From contig CM065379.1 in the NCBI GenBank assembly GCA_033060915.1, forward strand, positions 22,819,318 to 22,883,317: DNA of 64,000 bases, written 5' to 3'. This document shows positions 57,439-64,000 of the stretch, in pieces (within the stretch, counting starts at the first letter, position 1; every line of letters starts with the position of its first letter). Both the position numbers and the translations under genes were made by a program. This DNA is from Euryodendron excelsum. Lineage: Eukaryota; Streptophyta; Magnoliopsida; Ericales; Pentaphylacaceae. Under the pieces are notes generated by a model. That model had not been told where the DNA came from and searched no databases. It worked only from the letters and a program-made list of their open reading frames with translations.

Positions 57439-58783
57439 CAGTGATGCTCTTTGCCAGGTGATAATGGGATCCCTAGGTGGATGTTGCCCCTTCTTGGGAG
57501 CAATGTTGACTTAGTGTAAAGTGATCTTTGTAAATACAAAGGAAGAAAAAAAAAAGACAGAAACACAAATCACAAGTCAGTTTCTAGTTTTTAGAGAGCT
57601 CTATGCAATGCATGTCCTAGGGTGCCCCTCTTTTGGGAGGGAAGCTAAACATGGTGAATTGGCTCACTTCTCGGAGATAAGGGATTTGCCCTTGTATACA
57701 GATACCTTACCGTCAAATGGGGAACTTCATCCATTCACATATTCATCCATCCACTTGCTCAAGGAAAATAAAGAAATACATTTAACCTTGGGTTTGAGAT
57801 ACAAAAGAATTGAAATACATTTTAATAGGGGAAGGGGGAACATTTTTCTTTGGAGGTTCCACCTATCTAGTTTTGCATAAGCAATCCTAAACTACTCTTG
57901 AGTCTTTGGATTTGCCTTCCTTGGATTCAATGTTGAGGAGGTCGCTGAGAGACCTTATTGATTAATTACCCCTTGTCTTCTTGGCAACCCTATCTCCGTG
58001 AGCATGGAGGGATTGGGGCCCCTCCTATGGAATGAATTGAGGTGCATGCCATGAGTCCTTAGGGTTATGTGGGAACCCTTAGGGTTTAGGTAGGTTTAAT
58101 GCAAGGGAGAGTGAACTAGGTGTCACTCTCTTTGAGTTGATCATATGCATGAGAATGCAGTGACCTGAGCTACTTGGAACTCTCGTCTTAACATGGAATA
58201 TGAAATGCATGAAAATGAAAGCATAGAGTATAAGGAGAGAGAATATAGTTGAAGTACATATGCATGTATGAGCAGTTAGACAAACATTATAGCAGTAAGA
58301 ATACAGTCATTAAAACAACAGGAATAGACATGTATAAATGAAAATAAGAGCAGTCGCCCTTTCTAACTAGAAACTGACACAACAACTTGCCCACAACCAA
58401 TATACCGTTGCCCATTTCTAACTAGAAGGGTCATATCAGGATAAAAAAGCAAGTATGCAGAATGCAGGTGCACATATAGTGTGTGTGTGATTTTTGAAAG
58501 TGGAGGAAAGAGCTCAACAACTCCCATTCATCCTGTTCATCACATTCATGCCTGACAGTTAATAAAATTTGAACAAAAAGCACACCTACAAAACAGAGAT
58601 GCAAGAGTTAGTATGTGGGTGACAAATTTAATACAAGATAATATGAATAAATGCATGTTTTTTAAAAATAATTTTGAAAATTTGGTTTTGAAAAGTTAAA
58701 GTGAATAGGATTAAACAAGTTAATTGAAGGCTCAACATAGGTGAAGGGTAAAGAGACATGACTACGGCCTAACCCTCTTAGTG
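57439..58783 (-). other. 5' leader of element C
   Basis: Homologous to A's leader. Between about 58360 and 58375 the 250-bp block with CTCGGTCCCCGGATC present in A and B is missing. No coding sequence is seen. Confidence 0.65.
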
Positions 58784-58801
58784 TCCCCAGTAGAGTCGCC
58801 A
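58784..58801 (-). promoter_or_regulatory. Primer-binding site of element C
   Basis: On the minus strand, TGGCGACTCTACTGGGGA, the tRNA-Arg-type site, two bases from the LTR at 58804. Confidence 0.8.
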
Positions 58802-58803
58802 GC

Positions 58804-61800
58804 TGTTGCGCCCAGATTTTTCACACTCGAGGAATACACACACAAGTGGAAAAAATACTGTACTCTCTCGTTAGAACTCATCCTCCTAAAAGAATAAGTG
58901 TGACTAGGTTTGAATTAAAAATATATTTGAATAAAGGGCTTTTGGAAAATATTTGGAGTCGCCACTTAAGTTGATTAAGATGAGTTAGATCACCTAAAAA
59001 CTGAGCACAATCCGAAGACTGCACTTAGGGTTTTTGACAGCAGTTTTGAAAATACTTCCTCAAGATAGGGTCTTTAGGAAAAAAGATTATTTAGCAACCA
59101 TTGAAAAATATTTAAGCCCTTTTTTGAAAATAAACTCCATTTTGGTCTTTGAAAACAGTGATCCTAGGTTCGAAGGTTGGTTACATGTAGGGAAGATGCA
59201 CTAAACTATCACCCTACCCGGCCCTTGAGGTACCTACATGTCTATTTTCTCTAGATTCATCTACGAGAGTCTTCAACTAACAAATGTCCAATCTTATCCA
59301 CTTTAAAAAAAGAATATTTAAAAAGACATGATGCATGATATGTAAGTGCAAGAAAAGAGAGTCTGAAAAATAGATTTAGAGATAGTTTTGGAAAGAACTT
59401 GATTTGATTTGAAAAGCTAGATTTGATTTTGGAAAGTTTTAAAAATTGGAAATAGAGAATTGAAAATAGACTTTTAGAATTGAAAACTTGAAATAGATTA
59501 TGGAATTGGAGATTTGAAAAGAGTTATGGAAATAAAAGCTTGAAAAAAGTTGTAACCGCACCCATGAGGGTTGCCCACGTATCCTTTTTGAGGAAGCAGG
59601 TCAGTCGTAGTTCGGACAAGAGTTCGATTGAAAATAGAAAATTTTGATTTGGAAAAGAGTTTGATTCGAACTTAGAACAAAAGATTGAAATCTAAAATTT
59701 GGAATTGAAGAGATTGGACTTTGATTTGGAAAGATAGAAGTTTAAGAAACTTAGACTTAGGAAGATAGGATTTAGGAAGGACTTAATATTAAAAAAGATT
59801 TGACTTGACTTGGAAAAGTTTTGAGAAAAGATTTGACTTGAATATTGGACTCGGAAGATTAGGAAAGATTTGGATTAAGAAAGTTTCAAAATATGGAAGT
59901 TTCGTTTTAGGAAAGTTTCATTTTAGGAAAGTTTCGAATTAGGAAAGTTTCGAATTAGGAAAGTTTTCAAATTAGGAAAGTTTTGATTTAGGAAAGTTTT
60001 GAAATAAGAAAGGTTTCGTTTTAGGAAAAAGGAATGTTTTTGAAATGGGAAATTTTTGAAATAGGAAAGTTTAGAATTTAGAAAGTTTTAGATTTGGAAA
60101 GATTTGAAGTTTATAAAGTTTGGAATTTAGAAAGTTTAGAATTTGAAACGGTGTGGATTAGGAGAGATTGGAAAAGTTAGATTTGGAAAGTTAAGATTTG
60201 GAAAGGTGTGAAATTAGGAAAGGTTTAGACTATGAAGGATTTGGAAGTTTAAAGTTTATGGAAAGATCCAAATGTTTAAGTTTTAGAAACCTAAGGTTTA
60301 GAAAAGTATGACATTAGGAAGGATTTGAATTAGGAAAGGTTTAGACAGGAAAGGTTTAGACAAGAAAGGATTGAGATTCCTATTTCCTAAAACAAGGGAT
60401 TGGATTTTGTTTCTAAAAGAGAGGGTTTAATTTTGTTTCCAAAAAACGGAGGATGGGATCTAGTTTCCTAAATGGGAGATTAAATTTGGTTTCCTAAAGG
60501 GAAGATTGGATTTGGCATGGATTTGAAAAGGGAAGTTTTAGAAACCCTAGATTTGGAAGACTATAGTTTTGATGTAGAAAATAGGTTTTGGAAACTTATG
60601 ATTTTGATATAAAAAGAGAGATTTTGGAAACCAAGGTTTTAAGGCAAGATTGAAAATCATGTTTTTGGGAAGGAAAATTAGGATTTTCTAATCGTTGGCT
60701 CTAAGGTTTAACTTGGACACCAAGAAAAGGAATTTTTGGAAAGTGAGTTTTTAGAAATGGAGATTTTTGGATGGAAATCTTAGAAAGGAGTTCTTAGAAT
60801 GTGAACTTGAGAGGAGTTTTAGAAAGTAGGAAAGAGATTTAGGGGGCGTTTTTAGAAAGTGAATTTTGAGGAGAGTGTTTTCGGAAAGGAGTTTAAAAAG
60901 AAGTTTTGAAAAATAAATTTTTTGACGAAGTTTTTAGAAAACAATTTTGGAAGAGAATTTGAAGAGAGTTTTTAGAAAGTATGTTGGAAAAGAGATTTTT
61001 AGAAGAAGAGATTTGAAAAGAGAGTTTTTAAAAAGCTTATAAGAATATCTCACTTTTCTAAAGTGATTCTAACCATAAGAAGGCTAAACCACTTTAGGAT
61101 AGTGGTTTTGAAAATAACAAGGATTTTGAAAATATGGACCATATTGGTCACTTTAAATGTAACACTTTCCTAGAGCCACCCTAGCCATAGAAAAGCTAGA
61201 ATCACCTTAGGATTGTGATTTTGAAAACAAGTTTTGAAAAAGAAAATTTTTATGCGAGTTTTGAAAACAATTTCGATGTAAGCTTTTGAAAACAAGTTTG
61301 AAAACGAATTTTGGAAGAATGCAAAATCATGATATGCACAATGTAAGTTGGGGTCGTGAACATACAAGGTTAAATGCTTCACCACATAATCAAGGGGGCC
61401 GAACCCACGTGGTCTTCGGTTAGATTAAAAGAAAGCCCCGACACGGTGACCCTCTAATAGCCTAATCCTGCACATGGACATAGAAATTTCTTATTTCAAG
61501 CATACAAGAAAAGGGGGGAAGAAGATGGGGATTAAAATAGAAGAAAACCCAAGTGGGTTAGGAGAGAGAAGAGATGGGGAAGATACGTAAACTTAAAGAG
61601 AAAGCCTACCTTGTGTCTTGTTTATTTTGCTTTACTTTGCGCACTTTGCTTTTCTTGCTTTGCTTTGGTCTTCGCTTCAGTCTTCATCTTGATCTTCGAG
61701 AGCTTCAGTTTGCAGTACTTCAAGTCTTCAATGGATGCTTTGGAAGCTAGTGTATGAGTGTATGTGAGTGTATATGAGTGTATAGGAGGTTAGGGTTTGT

Positions 61801-63506
61801 GTATAGAGGCTAAGGTTTGAAAAACCTAAAGAAGCAAAGGTTTAGAGAGGCTATAAGCTCTGAATATCAAAGAATAGGATTTTTAAACTGAGTTTGTGGA
61901 CCTCTTTCACACTGAAGGAGGCTCTATATTCATAGAGAGAGAAATGACCTGGCGCCTATTGGAATGGCCCCAAGCTAAAAAACCTTCTGGCGCCACTAGG
62001 AGTGTTGCCGGGCCAAATTTTGGCCTGGCGCCAGTACTAGTGGCGCTAGCCACTTAGGAAAGTTTTAAGGTCGGCAAGCAACATATCTTCAGAAGATTTG
62101 GGTGCCTGTACTAGTGACTACCATGCAATTTTTAGCTTGGCTTCACTAGGAGTGGCTCCGGAAAGTCTGGGAAGGATTTAAGGGACCAGGAATGGCCCAG
62201 AAGGCCGAAAAAGGGCATGAATCCTTAGAATAGGATCTTGGGGGTAATGGACTTGAAAAAGAATGACAAGATTTGTCGGAATGGTTGATTGGGCCATTAG
62301 GGGCAAAACGGTCAACTGAGCCAAAAAGCTGCCAGGACGAACTCAGAATGTCCTGAAAAAAGACTTGAGATTTGGAAACATTATTTAGAATGCTTCCAAA
62401 GGTTATCAGTTTGATAACCAGAGCCGGTGTGGTCGGAAAAGGCCACCAGGGACAAAACGATCATTTCGCATCGAGTTTGCTAGAACTTACTTGGAATGAT
62501 CCGAAAAGATAATAGAAGGTTGAGAATACTATAAGAAGCATTCTCAGGAGGTTACTGGTTGGAAAGCCAGAGCCGGTGTAGTTCTCGAGGCATTCGGATG
62601 CCTAAGGGCTAAATGGTCATCTTGACCAGAAAGTCTCGGAATTGGCCCGAAACTGATTTGAAGGCACCTAATCATGCCAGATTGCTTTTAAGATAATATT
62701 GGAAAGGTGGACTTACCGTTTGGAGGACTTAGGTACTTTTTTGAGAAACGTGCTGAAAAATGGCCCTAGGGGTAGTTTGGTCATTTTTCACCGAAGTGGG
62801 CTAGCAGACACCAGTGTTGACCTGGGTTTTGAGCGCTTCCGCCACTCTGATGGCAGTCCCGTGATACAAGGGTTTGTTGGCAATTCCCTATATCGACTTG
62901 TTTGTGAGTACTTCTGCTACTCTAACAGTTGCGATGTTTACGAGTACTTCCTCTACTCTAACGGTTCGCGATCAATCCCGAGACTGCCTGATCTTGGGAA
63001 GCTGCTAAATGGATTTAATGTCTGAGGAATCAACTTTCTTAAAAAGGCACGCTGAAATGGACGTTTCTGTATTGGCGGGCTAGCAGGGGCCAAAGGTGGA
63101 CCGTTCTACCATCTAGGGGACTTAGGGTCTCATCCCGGTCGATGGGTTTGAAGAGACTTACTAGTCCGAAGAGTTCACTCGGAAACGTGCCGGATTGGAG
63201 GGTCTTACCACCTTGAGGAATCAACTTTCTCGAAAGGTGCGTCGAATTTAATTGGAATTAGAATTGGAATTAGAAAGGGGACTTACCATCTTCGGAAAAA
63301 CGTGCTTGCTGGAATTGGACCGCACATTACCCCCAAGGGCATTTTGGTCATTTTGCCTCTATTTGGGCCCGGTGGGCCCGTAAAGCGGTTTGATTGATAA
63401 GATTAGACTTGGAAAGTTGATTTGACTTAGAATATGTCCACATTGACTTGAATACAAGTCTAGACGGACTATAGATTGTCGAGCGGTCAAAAATGGGGTG
63501 CTTACA
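58804..63506 (-). repeat. Element C 5' LTR
   Basis: A complete 4,703-bp LTR from TGTTGCGCCCAG to GGGGTGCTTACA, followed by the GAGAC duplication. It contains the purine-rich tract (59330-61020), AATAAA near 61620 (minus strand), a mutated TATA box at 61927-61934 and the palindromic module at 61950-62050. It pairs with 5097-5143 plus 45529-50099. Confidence 0.9.
61927..61934 (-). promoter_or_regulatory. Mutated LTR TATA box, element C 5' LTR
   Basis: TATGAATA on the minus strand where all other LTRs with this region have TATAAATA. C's own 5' promoter is probably weakened. Confidence 0.5.
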
Positions 63507-63511
63507 GAGAC
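63507..63511. repeat. Target-site duplication GAGAC, right copy
   Basis: GAGAC directly after the C 5' LTR end, matching 5092-5096. Confidence 0.9.
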
Positions 63512-64000
63512 CGTTCTCTATCATCTCTCCCCTTACATGATAAGCTCAGAGAAGCGTTTTCCCACACTTGTGCAGAGCTTTTTATAGTATATGCCTTGAA
63601 ATGTATGCACGAACAGTTGAATGTACTCCTTTTCTTCTAGAAAGGGATTAACTTGTGTTACTGCTTCTCTCTATCTAAGGGCATAGCTCTTGAAACTTTC
63701 TTTCTCTCCCTTGCTCATTATTATCAAGGACCATTGGTCAGAAGTGAGATCTATGTTATGATGATATTGGGCCTTAAATGCATTAACTAGTACGATTCAG
63801 GTTGTGATCCTCCTTAGATCGAGTCGGGCAAACCATTGCAGGGCAGCCCCAGTGAGACTACGTTGGAAAAGTTGCATAAGTAGTTTTGGATCATTCTTAT
63901 GACCACTTAATGCCCTAGCATAAAGGCGAAGGTGGGCTATAGGGTTACCGGTGCCATCGTACTTTTGAAAATCAGGCATTTTGAACTTGGCCAGTCTTGG
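63507..64000 (-). pseudogene. gag of element D, capsid part, right of the insertion
   Basis: Continues D's gag from 5096. On the minus strand it has MPDFQKYDGTGNPIAHLRLY, the LLMQLFQRSLTGAALQWFARL block, a stop after RRITT (near 63797), then the helical region around the YYEKLCKS-equivalent to the break. The sequence is close to C's gag at 56560-57020. The N-terminus, leader, PBS and D's 5' LTR lie outside the window to the right. Confidence 0.85.

Larger units (their letters stand above)
5097..63506 (-). mobile_element. Element C, gag-only Tat/Ogre-type retrotransposon with nested insertions
   Basis: Element C is bounded by GAGAC duplications. It consists of a 3' LTR (5097-5143 and 45529-50099), PPT, antisense PMD gene, gag, leader, PBS and 5' LTR (58804-63506). 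The two LTRs share private features, such as the AATAGATTATTTAGCAACC block and an AGGAAAAAGGAATG interruption in the purine-rich tract, which pairs them. Everything from 5144 to 45528 is element B and its own insertions. Without B, C is about 18 kb long with an 8.7-kb interior. It has no protease, RT or integrase and would need pol from another element. Confidence 0.85.

Overview
This window is plant nuclear DNA made almost entirely of Ty3/gypsy LTR retrotransposons of the Tat/Ogre lineage, inserted into one another; I see no host gene, tRNA or rRNA. The lineage call rests on several things visible in the sequence: a primer-binding site complementary to the 3' end of tRNA-Arg (TGGCGACTCCGCTGGGGA on the minus strand), LTRs of about 4.5-4.8 kb, a second archaeal-type RNase H between RT-RNaseH and integrase, a likely intron between protease and RT, and an extra antisense gene between the end of pol and the 3' LTR. 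The host is a seed plant, probably a eudicot; I cannot name the species. All elements point to the minus strand, so their 5' LTR is on the right.

Layout, outermost to innermost. Element D carries a gag gene cut at 5096/63507, with a perfect 5-bp target duplication GAGAC. Element C (5097-63506) fills that cut: 3' LTR 5097-5143 plus 45529-50099, interior 50100-58803, 5' LTR 58804-63506. Element B (5144-45528) sits 47 bp inside C's 3' LTR. B's own 3' LTR (5144-8914, 13749-14580) holds a solo LTR (8915-13748, duplication ATTAC) and element A (14581 to about 31841). A deletion has fused A's 5' LTR to the last 16 bp of B's 3' LTR. B's interior is 31858-38722 and its 5' LTR, 38723-45528, is an unusual 6.8-kb chimera.

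Coding content divides into two types with shared LTRs, PBS, PPT and leader. A carries protease, RT, RNase H, aRNH and integrase in one frame over about 5.3 kb, broken by eight nonsense codons and one homopolymer slip, but has no capsid or zinc-finger part of gag. B, C and D carry gag (or parts of it) ending at a common acidic C-terminus and have no pro-pol. Each interior also has a gene on the plus strand, antisense to gag-pol. In B, C and D it encodes a plant mobile domain (PMD) protein; in A it encodes a different, DUF7745-like member of the PMD-like group. This gene has its own introns: a leader intron of about 0.9-1.05 kb (A, B, C) and, in the PMD version, a short intron just before the last exon. 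All copies are pseudogenes.

The main points for follow-up are the possible division of labour between gag-only and pol-only elements, the intron-bearing antisense cassette whose coding part has been exchanged right at the start codon, a palindromic GC-rich module placed upstream of both the LTR promoter and the antisense gene, and the composite LTR that appears to have been copied through retrotransposition.
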